This document shows, in pieces, positions 1-9,731 of a stretch of DNA of 56,951 nucleotides (position 1 is the stretch's first letter; each line of letters starts with the position of its first letter). The stretch covers positions 1-56,951 of the forward strand of contig JACGCN010000103.1 of NCBI GenBank assembly GCA_014905825.1, in the 5' to 3' direction. The position numbers and the translations under genes were made by a program. Below the pieces are notes generated by a model, which ran no database searches, was not told the origin of the DNA, and was given only the letters and a program-made list of their open reading frames with translations. Source of the stretch: Lyophyllum atratum (Eukaryota; Basidiomycota; Agaricomycetes; Agaricales; Lyophyllaceae).

Positions 1-165
1 TTTAGTTTAGATGCAAAGGACAATTTGGAACAACATATTAGGTATCAAGTCTCATTGATCAATTTCGTGCAGCTCTAATACGCATGACGGGTATCTGATC
101 GTGAGTCCTGGTTCACAGCAAGGTTGCAGATGCGTAGCGAAATGTGTAGTATATACATGAGTAGT

Positions 166-2077
166 CTATGAGAACATCGAGTCGTATCTCTTCAAGCAAG
201 AGTACCACTCGTAATCTGTAAATGCGTAAGTAGAAGGCACAACCAACAGTATGTCAAGGGAACTAACCAAAATTCTGCGTCTCGTCGCACCAGCATTTGC
301 CCCTCGTATGGGAGTCTCCTTGTGGACAATGTTGAAAGGTTCATGCCGGTATCCTATGGAACATTTCAAAATGAGAACGTAGGTTTACAGGTAGACGAAT
401 TTTACCTATGTCGTTGAAGAAGTGCTGCATGAGGAGAGTGAGTGATCGTCAGAGCGCGACGTAAATGGCCGACTTACGATTTGCTCTTTCTTCGCAAAAA
501 GCGCTGCACCGATACTATGTACTGGGGCATCCCCCCAACGCTGAAAATGTCACATGAGATGGCAAAGGTGAGCACACGTAGCACCTACTTCGTAGTAGTA
601 GAACCCGCCTTTGCTATCAAGGTGATCGAAGAATTTGTTGTACGCTTCGCCACGCCATAGATCGAGGTCGGCAATTTCAAAGTTGCTCCAGACTAGGAAT
701 CGATTAATGGATGGAAATGCGAGGGAAACAGGCTTAGCTCACAGTGGCAGCGATTATAGTTGCGCCACCATCGTCCGAAAGGAACGACATAGCGTTATCA
801 GGCGAGACTAAGTGAGGGTTTTCGGCAGTGAAGTCTGGGAATGACTTCAATATAGGCAGCACTTTGATCAATTCAGCAAAGACGTACTTTTGACGGCATC
901 CCACAGGGTTGGTATAGTTGCCTCGTACTCATAGAGCGACACAGTGAAGCCTAGGGCTCAGACTAAGCGTCTTGTTCGATATGAGAGTGGTTCAACGAAC
1001 CGTAGACCTTATTTTGATCCTGCAATGATCAAGAATGGATCGTAGTCGAGGTCACATAAAAACTTGACATCAGTCTGGGGGAAGCCTCAGTATCATGCAG
1101 GCGTGGATGTATATGTATCCACCTACTCCACTCTAGAACACACACGTAAAGCGACTGATTGACTGTCATACGGAAAGGAACATACCTCCAATAATATTTG
1201 GTACGGTTTCAGGAGCTCGTGTTTGTAGAAGAACTGTGGATGTATTGATAAGAATGACAGAGAGCCACGATGTGAAACGCACTCCGGAATTGAAACGACA
1301 CATATTACGATATCTGGGATAGGTTAGCTCACATATGATGTATCTCAGAACACACTCACGGAACACTGCCTGAAATCGAGAGCGTTAGTTTATCGAAAGA
1401 GAGCTTCAGACTATTCCATACCTCCATAAATAACGCCATTTTTAGACATGGTTTCACGAGCTGCTGACGCTTTGGTCTCATCTATGGAGTCAGGCTGGAT
1501 CCAGTGTTCCTTCGGTATGAGCCCAAACTCGACTTTCGCGTCGGTCAACTTCGACACCCGTCTGGATATAGAGAAATTAGGAGCATGTCGTAAACTTAGA
1601 GAGAGATGCGTCACTTCTTGAACCCTTCATCAAACTCTTCTTCATTGAGGAAGACGTAGGGGTACTGGAATTTTTTGTTGAACCGGTCTTCCATCTGCTT
1701 CATACTGCTGACGACCCCGTTTCAAGTCAGAGTTACGTGCTAAGGTTGCATAGGTTAGAGCGCAATGGATACCAATTTGATGGAACACACCGAGTAAAAC
1801 AAAGACAGCATTGGCTTTGCGCGACGGTGGTGTGGTCGCATTCGTCTTGATATAGTACTCTTCGGGGATGGGGACTTTGTATGGTGGCTGCTTGTTGCCG
1901 ACAATCTTGTCTTTAATATGGGAGATGGAGGTAACTTGGCCATAGTTTTCGTTGGAGAAGCTGAGAATGTAATGCAAGCTGATCTGCGGGGCGCTGAGCT
2001 AGCTACTCGTAGGGGCAGGTAAAGAAACATACGATGACACCCAGCACCAGGAGCGCGTAGCGCATTTGGGCCATCAT
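166..2077 (-). pseudogene. GT15 alpha-1,2-mannosyltransferase, copy 1, with multiple frame breaks
   Basis: KRE2/MNT1 family (GT15), Golgi type II enzymes that extend mannose chains on proteins using GDP-mannose. The start codon is the complement of 2075-2077 and an N-terminal hydrophobic anchor follows. Exons carry family blocks in order: ARNSDL, FNKKFQYPYVFLNEE, YRNMCRFNSGFF, the DVKF..DLDYDPFL block, SLYEYEATIPTLW, WSNFEIADLD, RWGDAPVHSI, and a terminal DYEWYSCLKRYDSMF. Exon structure matches copy 2, including a 10-nt microexon at 1360-1369 and a 6-nt microexon at 1127-1132. The reading frame is broken by at least six single-base indels, near 1719, 1196-1199, 1073, 1024, 762 and 339, while the amino acids between them stay conserved. 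It is therefore either a very young pseudogene or an intact gene with sequence errors near the window edge. Family call is firm; status is open. Confidence 0.8.
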
Positions 2078-2341
2078 CTTGGTGGAAAATGAGGGGAAGC
2101 AGTGTAAGTGGATCTCCGTCACTGTGCGCAGCTTGTTGCTAACTAGCCACGTGCTCTATCGACCTCAGGTTTACTCGAGTAAGGTTAGGGTTCGTCATCA
2201 TGTTTGCCGCACCTCATCCTATCTCATCGTTTCAATTTGACACTGAAATTCCTTCAATTGGTTCGTAGTTATACAAATAGATTCTCATATCGCTTTATAC
2301 ATGAATTAGGAGCGTAGTCTACCGCGCATGTTTAGATAGCG

Positions 2342-4089
2342 CTATCTAGAACAACAGGTGCACTCACCAAAACTATCATTTGGGTCGCAAGAACACCGTC
2401 CTTCAGACCAACTATCGCCTGATGGGCAATGTTGAAAGGGATCGTGTCGGTATCCAATGTCTCGGAAGAAATGGACCTGCTCTCTTCGTGCAAAAAGTGA
2501 CGCCGCGATGCTGTGAACAGGAGCGTCACCCACCGCTGCGAGGGCATATGAGTGGCCCATCAATCAACCTGAGCATTGTCATCACATACCTCGTAATAGA
2601 ATCCGCCCTTGGACTCTAGGTAATCGAAAAACGTTTGATAGGCCTCACCTCGCCAGAAATCCATATCAGCGATTTCGAAATTACTCCAGTCTGCTCCTGC
2701 GTCAGTCGTACAGTTTAGGAGTCATAGATGCCTTTCACGCACAATGGCATAAGTTGTAAGTCTCGCCGTCATTATCTGACAGAAAATTCATCGAGTTGTT
2801 CGGCTGTACATATTGGGGGTATTCGGCGATGAATTCTAGGAAATAGGGTATCAGTCAAAGGAACCAATTCGAAGCGATCATTCGGACCTTTCACCGTGGA
2901 CCACAGGGTGGGTATAGTAGCTTCCCACTCGATGAGAGATATGGTGAAGCCTTGTAATGAAAGGTTAGATCGATTGTCAGATAATGCTACCCGGGAGACA
3001 ACGTACCGTAGACCTTATTGCCATCCTCCATGTAGAGGAAGGGGTCGTACGTAACATCACAGAAAAATTTCACGTCGGGTCTGTCGAGTTTACATACGTT
3101 CAGAAGTTGCGCAGCGACGAAATGAATCAAAAGCCAAACTCACTCGACTCTGAGTGAGCACGGTTTAATAGATGACATAGCGCGGTTAGAGTTCGGGAAC
3201 TAGAGACTGACCTCCAATAATAGCGATACGGTTTTAATAGCTCGTGGTGGAAGAAGAACTTAAGTAGCTCCCGTGAACACACTGATCCACATGTTAAAAA
3301 TAGACGGACTCACACCAGAATTGAAACGACACATATTACGATATCTGCATGGGAAATGAGCCGTCCTTATCACCATATGCAAGTGGAGAAAGAACGTACG
3401 GAACACTTCCTGTGAACACAAGACTTTAGTGACTGTTCGTCCGAGAAAAATTGCCTGCTCACCTGCGTATATGATACCCTGCCACATCATTCTTCGGCGC
3501 CCGTCCGCAGCTTTACTCTCGTCAATCCAGTCCGGCTGGAACCATTGTTCTCTTGGTATCAACCCGAAGAATATGGGGGCGTCCGTCAGCACGGAGACTC
3601 GCCTACACATCTTCTCAGTTCAGTGTTAGATTTTGGGATTGGAATGAAAACCTCTTGAACTCCTCTGTGAAAGGCTCTTCGTTGAGTAGCACCCATGGGT
3701 AGTTGTGGCGCCTGTTGAACCGATCCTCCATCTGCTGTATACTGGAGACCACGCCCGCTAGGTCGCTGTTCCTACAAAGAAGAACGAATGTCGCATTTGC
3801 TTGTCGCTGGTATGAAAAGTCTGTACTGTTCCGCTTCGGTTCTCGTAAACCGACGACGCTCGTATCGATCACCAGTTCGGTGGCATTGGATAAGATATCT
3901 AAAGGTTGCCCAGGTGTCCAAAATTGTTCAGAGATGCTTGAACTGAGCCTCTCGTAGTCAAGACCGAGAAAAAAATGTAAGCTCAACTAATTAGCACGTG
4001 GCACGATTAGCGTAGTTCACGCGACGAGATAGAGAAAATCTAACCACGACAGCTAGTACGACAGTGATGAATCGTCTAGGTGTGAGCAT
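2342..4089 (-). CDS. GT15 alpha-1,2-mannosyltransferase, copy 2
   Basis: Second KRE2/MNT1-family mannosyltransferase, in tandem with copy 1 and about 265 bp upstream of it. The start (complement of 4087-4089) gives a short cytoplasmic head MLTPRR and a hydrophobic anchor interrupted by intron 1. Visible blocks in order: ANATFVLLCRNSDL, MEDRFNRRHNYPW, FGLIPREQWFQPDWID, YRNMCRFNSG, FFFHHELLKPYRYYWR, the WRVEPDVKFFCD block (the family's conserved metal/nucleotide region), SLIEWEATIPTLW, EYPQYVQPNNSMNFLSD, WSNFEIADMDFWRGEAY, RWGDAPVHSI and GYRHDPF. About a dozen exons are needed, two of them microexons (3400-3409 and 3145-3150). All exons join in frame. The C-terminus ends shortly after a CSCDPND block and lacks the DYEWYSCLKRY-type end found in copy 1, so it may be truncated or have an unrecognised last exon. 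Confidence 0.88.
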
Positions 4090-4972
4090 GAGAGCTTGCA
4101 GCTAGGTGTATATGCTGATGGTATCAATTGCGTACCACGAGTGAATGTGGAAGTGCTCTTTATATGCAGTCATCCGCAGTTGTGCGAATCAAAAAAGTCG
4201 CGTCCTAAGATAGCCGTTGGAGTGCGAGTCTCGGAGTCGGAGAGGCCAGGTGGGCCGTTGTAAACAGATCTAGCAACGATCAGGATGAGATTAAAAATAG
4301 TCGTTCCAAAGCACGACCTAATAATGTACATACTGCGGCAACATAACGCGTACCATTGTCGCAGATGTCTCGTCGTGCAGGAAGTCGGACAACGTCTCGT
4401 CTACTCAGTCTATAGTTTGTTTCCGAAGCTACCTCGTGTTACCATTATCTCTCTTGATGTCTCCTCGGCGCTGTGGTGCCTTCCACGCGTGCAGTCGTGA
4501 CGTCAGGAATCCGACAACCCTTCGGAAAATTTTGGGGTGACAACGGGGATGGTTTGCGATCTGCCAATGGTCTATCAGTGGTGACGAGACTGATGCGCCA
4601 CCTTGTGAATCGAGGGTCAACCGTGTAGTGGATTCCAGGAAAACCGAGTACACTCCACTTCTTGGCGGAACCTAAGTATAAGCATCTGTGGTTGAATGAG
4701 TGAGAAACGCGAATGTAGAGGCGTCCTCGAGTTCGGTTCGCGTTCCACAAAGTTCACGTCCAAAGATGTTAACAGAAGCGCGTACAACACGCCGTACTTA
4801 CGCAACGCGGGTTTCCCGACAGAGCGCGCCCTCGGAAGTGACCTGGGCTCCAGGTGCATCGCCACCAATGCCACGTGTCTGAGCTGATCGCGTGACCAGT
4901 TGGTTACACATGTTTGGTCGCCTTTTTCCTTGATTTGCCAACGGAGTGACACGGACAAGTTGTTGCCTGGTC
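4090..4972. other. Intergenic, divergent promoter region GT15 copy 2 / TOM40
   Basis: I see no convincing coding exon here; the open frames are short, overlap on both strands and resemble nothing known to me. The stretch must hold the promoters of both flanking divergent genes. A CACGTG site lies at 4872-4877, about 96 bp upstream of the TOM40 start. Confidence 0.5.
4158..4165 (-). promoter_or_regulatory. TATA-like box upstream of GT15 copy 2
   Basis: On the minus strand this reads ATATAAAG, about 70 nt upstream of the GT15 copy 2 start codon, a plausible place for a core promoter element. Position and sequence only; no transcript evidence. Confidence 0.35.
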
Positions 4973-6251
4973 ATGGCTTCCACCTCACAATTCGAGAAGG
5001 TCGGGACCCCCGACCTCTACGCCCCGGAACCCACTATTCCTTCGAAGACATCGTACTTCAACCCCATATCACCCTTCGCTGATGTTTATGATCGTTTCAA
5101 CCAATGGCGAACAGACCTGGGCTTACCCCACCCTGGAACAGTCGAAAATCTTCAGAAAGAAGTTAAAGGTGATACCGACGTGTTCTATAGAGACGGCGTA
5201 GACTCATTCATCCGCCCTCTTTAGCAACCCATCTATCAAACTATATTTTCGATGGTGCTCGCGCCGACTTGACTAAGAGTCTGTCAGCGAACCCTCTCTT
5301 CCAAGTCACGCACTCGTTTGCCCTGGGGTCGCAAACACTTCCCTCCTCTTATAACTTCGGCGCAATCTTTGCCAACCAACAGGTACTTTGCTGTCAAGTT
5401 TTGTTATGACGCGTGTCTAACCTCCGCCATCCAGGTCTTCCTCCAAGGTGGTGTTGATCATGAAGGCAATGTTAATGCTCGTCTCAACCAAGGATGGACA
5501 CCAAACCACATAACCAAAGTACAAGCTCAGGTATGGCAGTCGGTCTCTGTTCTGCTTGCTTGTGAATGACGTGTCTTCTATTTCCGCAACGTAGTTCTCC
5601 TCACAGGCCACTCAGAATATGATCCAGGTCGAGCATGACTACCAGGGACAGGACTTTAGTATCAATGCGAAGGCAATCAATCCATGGCCGGCAGACCTTA
5701 CGGGCATCTTCGTCGGCAGCTACCTGCAGTCCTTCACCAAAAATATTGCTTTCGGCGTTGAAACACTGTTCCAAAGACCTTCACCTGATCTCGCCGAACT
5801 CACCACATCATACCTAGCAAAATTCACCGGGACTGACAAGAATTGGATCGCCACCGCTCAACTGCAGACTGCTGGGGCCTTGCAGGCCACATACTGGCAG
5901 AAGCTCAGCGAGAAGGTCGAAGTGGCAGCGGACTTGCAACTTATTGCTGCACCCAATCGAAGGGACGCGCTCGCGACTCTGGGCGCTAAATACGATCTGC
6001 GGCTGGCGACTTTCCGGGCGCAAGTGGATTCGACTGGAAAAGTTTCGGCATTGCTGGAACAACGATTCACCCCCGCTTTCGCATTCTTGGTTTCGGGAGA
6101 GATCGACCACTTCAAGGTATGCACAGTTCTTTACTGCGCCAAGTTTTGTATTGATCCCAGAATTCAGAACGCAGCGAAAGTCGGTGTGGGTGTGATGATC
6201 GAGAGTACCAGTTTGACACCCGAGGAGATGGGCATGCCTCCTCAAATATAA
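4973..6251 (+). CDS. TOM40: Mitochondrial import receptor TOM40 (outer-membrane channel)
   Basis: TOM40 is the beta-barrel channel of the outer mitochondrial membrane through which nearly all nuclear-encoded mitochondrial preproteins pass. Five exons join in frame: 4973-5168, 5225-5382, 5435-5530, 5607-6116 and 6168-6251, giving 347 residues, a normal length for fungal Tom40. Recognisable stretches include LGLPHPGTVENLQKEVK near the N-terminus, TRDL-like FDGARADLTK, QVTHSFALGSQ, NFGAIFANQ, GWTPNHITKVQAQ and the terminal KVGVGVMIEST strand typical of the VDAC/Tom40 porin fold. Alternating hydrophobic strands fill the remainder. The ATG at 4973 is the natural start because the short Pro-rich N-terminus before the barrel begins there. 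Nothing is broken. Confidence 0.93.
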
Positions 6252-6552
6252 TTACCCCTCTATTTAATATATCTTAAAACCATGCTCATGACTATTTGCA
6301 TACATGATGTCGTGATATTATCCAAAGCAAGTGCAGTGGTGAGTTCATTCGTCAAGGCGTGTCTGTAACACCGTGGCACATCAAAGTGAGGTTCAAGGGG
6401 AGGTATAAGTAGCGTCAAGTATCAGCAACGTACTCTGGCCCTTCTCGGTGCATGATGGAATGGGCAATGTGTCGATCTCAATCCCAAGACTGACTCGCGG
6501 TACGTTGAAAGAGTCGCGCTGCCGTACCTTGGGGTAGCGTCAGCCGACAGTA

Positions 6553-6605
6553 GCCCCGTTCAAAGTTGAGCCACGACTTTCGTGGTCGCGGTCGCGGCTC
6601 ATCAC
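6553..6605 (+). repeat. Left terminal inverted repeat of the MITE-like element
   Basis: Reverse complement of 7191-7243 with a single mismatch (T/C at the fourth base from the inner end). Starts GCCCCGTTC and ends GGCTCATCAC. Confidence 0.85.
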
Positions 6606-7190
6606 CTGACCATAATTTTGATTGTCCGCCGGAGGCTGCCGTGTGACCCTCTGTGACCTTACCACCAACGATCTCGACGCGCAACGACGCCTGGTGAAAA
6701 CCCGCGTAAAGTACGCGTTGCTGAGTCTGCAGTATGCTGAAAACTTTGATTTTTGCGAAATCTTATATCTCAAGTGCTTGGCATTTTTTTTCCCATTTTT
6801 TTTTACACATAAAAGCATTGTAAAGTAAGTAACAGTCAGTCAGGAATGCCACTCGATAAGTCAAGGCATGAGGGCAACACAAAGTGTATCCATGAAACAG
6901 AGATGTTTTTATAAGTCAGAGGAGCATATTGAAATGAATCTTGATGGATAGCCTTGAATATTTCAGGTATGACCAGTACTGGTAGGTTCGAACACATGTT
7001 TAAACTTCAGACTGATATGGATTATATTACTTCGAGGCCTAGAGCGTAGGATGGACATATTTAGTGATTCGGAGATGTGATGCAGCGCTCCCTGACTCGC
7101 GCGTAGGAATGCGCGTCGCTGTTTATCGTCGTCGCGACGCGTTGTAACGCCTGCGCCTGTGTTAGAAGCGGACTCCGAAAATAGCATCAT

Positions 7191-7243
7191 GTGACGAGCC
7201 GCGACCGCGACCACGAAAGTCGTGGCTCAACTTTGAACGGGGC
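7191..7243 (-). repeat. Right terminal inverted repeat of the MITE-like element
   Basis: Starts GTGACGAGCCGCG and ends GAACGGGGC, followed by TA. Pairs with the left repeat over its full length with one mismatch. Confidence 0.85.
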
Positions 7244-7398
7244 TAGTGTATCCTGCACTCACTGGTCACTGGTGCATGTACGTTAAGACATTCGTACCGT
7301 AAGGCAGTTGTTAGTGCCCCAGGGCCCAAGGCCTCAAACATACGCGGGAAATGCAGCATTGCAGCTTACTTCGTACTCCCGTATGGAGGTGGCGATGC

Positions 7399-7403
7399 AA
7401 AAA
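7399..7403 (-). terminator. Pol III oligo-T terminator
   Basis: On the minus strand a run of five T follows one base after the tRNA 3' end, the expected RNA polymerase III termination signal. Confidence 0.7.
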
Positions 7404-7404
7404 T

Positions 7405-7498
7405 GCCCATGCCGAGATTCGAACTCGAGACCCTTGCATATCACAAACTGGCCAGTTATCCTCATAAGTACAATGCTCTACCGCTGAGCTACACGGGC
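7405..7498 (-). tRNA. tRNA with intron, probably tRNA-Ile(UAU)
   Basis: The minus strand folds as a tRNA: acceptor GCCCGTG/CATGGGC (7 bp with one G-U), D arm GCTC-AGCGGTA-GAGC, anticodon stem TTGTA/TGCAA, and T arm TCGAG-TTCGAAT-CTCGG. Pol III A-box (TAGCTCAGCGG) and B-box (GAGTTCGAATC) are present. The anticodon loop is 30 nt instead of 7, which implies an intron of about 23 nt containing the palindrome ACTGGCCAGT. If the intron sits at the usual 37/38 site the loop begins C-U-U-A-U, giving anticodon UAU (Ile, codon AUA); the acceptor and D arm also resemble yeast tRNA-Ile(UAU) as I recall it. Position 37 would then be G, which is unusual, so the anticodon is less certain than the tRNA. Confidence 0.85.
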
Positions 7499-7657
7499 TG
7501 TGTGCTTCGCCCGTCTTAGACCTCCCTGTGGTGGCGGACCAAGGGTAAGAAATACAAGAGAATCATCCTTGCCTACTGTACGGATAGAAATACATATACA
7601 AAATATCAATGGACTGAAGCTTCCTATAGGAACCAAAGCAGAATACAAATGTGAATG

Positions 7658-9661
7658 TCAGGAAGCCACCGCTCGAACTTTCGCGCCGGTCTGTTCCGCT
7701 CGTTCAATCCGCTGGGATATCGTCTCGACCATCCGCAGGGTAAGTGAGAGTTTACTCCACAGGGTCTTGTACATTTCCTGGTTCTGGCAGTTCAACATTT
7801 TCTGAACTTGTTCGCGGAGCGTCTCGATCAGGGGTCGGACCGTTGCGCGGACGATGTCGACCAGGGGCTCCTGCATGCGGACGACCAGCTGATCATGTGT
7901 CAAACTCGGAGCGGCATTGGCGGGAGGATGGTTCAAGTATGCCTGGAGCGTTGCTTCGAGGGCGTTCACTGTTCTGCGGTCCTGTTCCCTGCTGTCCGTA
8001 TAGCTTTGGAATTGCTGTTGCATCTGCCACGAACGCGTAAGCATGAGGGTGAAGCAAGGTGGAGTTGCAGCATACCTGAGCGACCACAGTGTTTGCGGCT
8101 TCAATGCGATGTTTGACGGCCTCGATCTCTTTGTACTGTGCGTCCGACTGAAGTACCAGATGACTGACCCCCTCTGCTAATTCCGCCACCTGGTTCCCGG
8201 TTGTGTCGATATTTTCCCTCACCTCGTTGTACACATCCGGTGGTTCCGTGGGTGCTGCGGGCAAAGACTGAGAAAACTCCAAGAGTTTCATGTCCATCTC
8301 TGCTTTGAACCCGTCTAGCATGTCTGAGTCGTGTGCGATCATATCGTTCTGAAAATCCGAGTATCGCGCCTCGAGATCTGCAAATTTCTCTTGCATCGCC
8401 TCGATGTCAGCGTTGGTTGGGCCAGGACTATATTCAGGTCGGCCAGAGTCGGAGAGGCGTCGCCGCTTCAGAGGTCGAGTTGAACTGTCGTGTTGGGGAT
8501 CGACGTCCATCGGTGTAGTGGTGTCTGCGCCGAACTCCAATGCCTTCCTTTCTCGCAGCTCAATCAAGAGGGCGTTCATCTCTGTCGCGGTCTCTTCGAG
8601 TCCTGTGACATACTTGAGCATCTCTTCATGCCTTGCCAACTCTCCCTCCTCAGCTTCTGAAATCGGAGCGGCGGGCCAACTGTTCAACTTGATGAGCTGG
8701 GTGATGCCCTCGTCACGTTTCTTCTTGAGTCTTTCGCGGTCAGCCTCTAATTTAGTCAGCTCGTCCTGCAGACGTTGCTTGCCGTCGTCGGGGAGGCCAG
8801 GAAAGCGCAAGGTCAGCATTAACTGACGAGCATTGGATATATCGTTCTCCACTTTCCCGAACTGTTGGCGATTACCAACACACTCCGCCAAAATCCTAAC
8901 TTAAGGGTCAGATGCGCGGAGGGGGTTTTGTGAAAGGACTCACCTGATTCTTTCAGCCCATATCGTACGGAGTTCGTCAGGAGTTAATTGGGGCGTCGCA
9001 GGAGCTTTTCTTGATAAGAAAGCGGGTGGGGTGGGGATGGGGGGCAGCGGGGGTTGAATTTGTTCGATTGGCGGAGGGAACGTATTCAAGGGCGTGGATG
9101 GGGGGGGAGGCATGGAGGTCGAGAATGGGATTGGCGGGGGCAACGAAGTTGATGAAGAAGGTGGGGGAGACAGCGTGGCCGTTGACGGGGGCGGCAAGGT
9201 GGAGCCAGAGCTGGGCGGGGGGATGCGCCTTTGTCTGTTGGATAGATCTGAAACCTGGGAGCTGGAGCGCGAAGCGACGCGGATGTCCTCCTGGGTGTAG
9301 TAATCGCCGCTTGGGCGGATAGATCGTTCAGCGCTGCGGTTGTATGATCGTGGAGGAGAAGGAGAACGGTGGCGACGAGGCGGGGATCTGTCGCGGGGGA
9401 AGGGGGGTTTTCGGTCGTACGGGGGCGGAGAACGGCGTCCGGCAAAGAAAGGCGGGTTACTGTCGGTGGCGTCTGTCCAGCCCGAATCGGAGGGATGGGT
9501 GAACAGGCAGAGTGAGCCTTTGCGGCAGCCTCCGCGTCGTTTCGACCCGTCGGAATTGAAAAACTAACAGGAGGTTCATGCGACGTTCATGACCCTGGCA
9601 GGTGTGAGAATTTGGAAGGGACGGGACGTACATGGCATCGTTTGGGTATTCTGGGACCCAT
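7658..9661 (-). CDS. CCCH zinc-finger, proline-rich, coiled-coil protein (hypothetical)
   Basis: Four exons are inferred. Exon 1 begins at the ATG complementary to 9659-9661 and gives MGPRIPKRCH; it joins FFNSDGSKRRGGCRKGSLC and LFTHP to form a C-x13-C-x5-C-x3-H pattern, an RNA-binding-type CCCH finger with a wide first spacing. Next come an Arg/Ser/Pro-rich stretch (RDRSPPRRHRSPSPP), a long Pro-rich segment, then a long charged helical region with heptad character around KLEADRERLKKKRDE, and a basic cluster RPLKRRRLS that looks like a nuclear localisation signal. The last exon (after 8040) is again helical. RS-like plus CCCH content suggests RNA processing in the nucleus, but this is inference; I recognise no named orthologue. 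Its 5' end lies 70 bp from the NUR1 stop codon on the same strand. Confidence 0.75.
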
Positions 9662-9731
9662 GTTAGTAAATCAGCCTTAAATTTTAGTATGGTCCAGAAC
9701 AAAGATGTGGCTGTACACTATAATAGTCTAT

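Larger units (their letters stand above)
6553..7243. mobile_element. MITE-like element with 53-bp terminal inverted repeats, TA target duplication
   Basis: A 691-bp non-coding segment is bounded by inverted repeats at 6553-6605 and 7191-7243 that match at all but one position when one is reverse complemented. They begin GCCCCGTTCAAAG and contain a small internal hairpin (CCACGA-CTT-TCGTGG). The dinucleotide TA flanks both ends (6551-6552 and 7244-7245), as expected for Tc1/mariner-type insertion. The interior is AT-rich with no transposase-like frame. Long near-identical TIRs, small size and lack of coding fit a miniature inverted-repeat element mobilised in trans. Near identity of the two TIRs suggests recent insertion. 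The superfamily assignment rests only on the TA duplication. Confidence 0.8.

Noticed and set aside
5814..6245. 143-codon minus-strand frame inside TOM40
   Set aside because: It is antisense to a clearly coding exon with beta-barrel sequence and has no support of its own.
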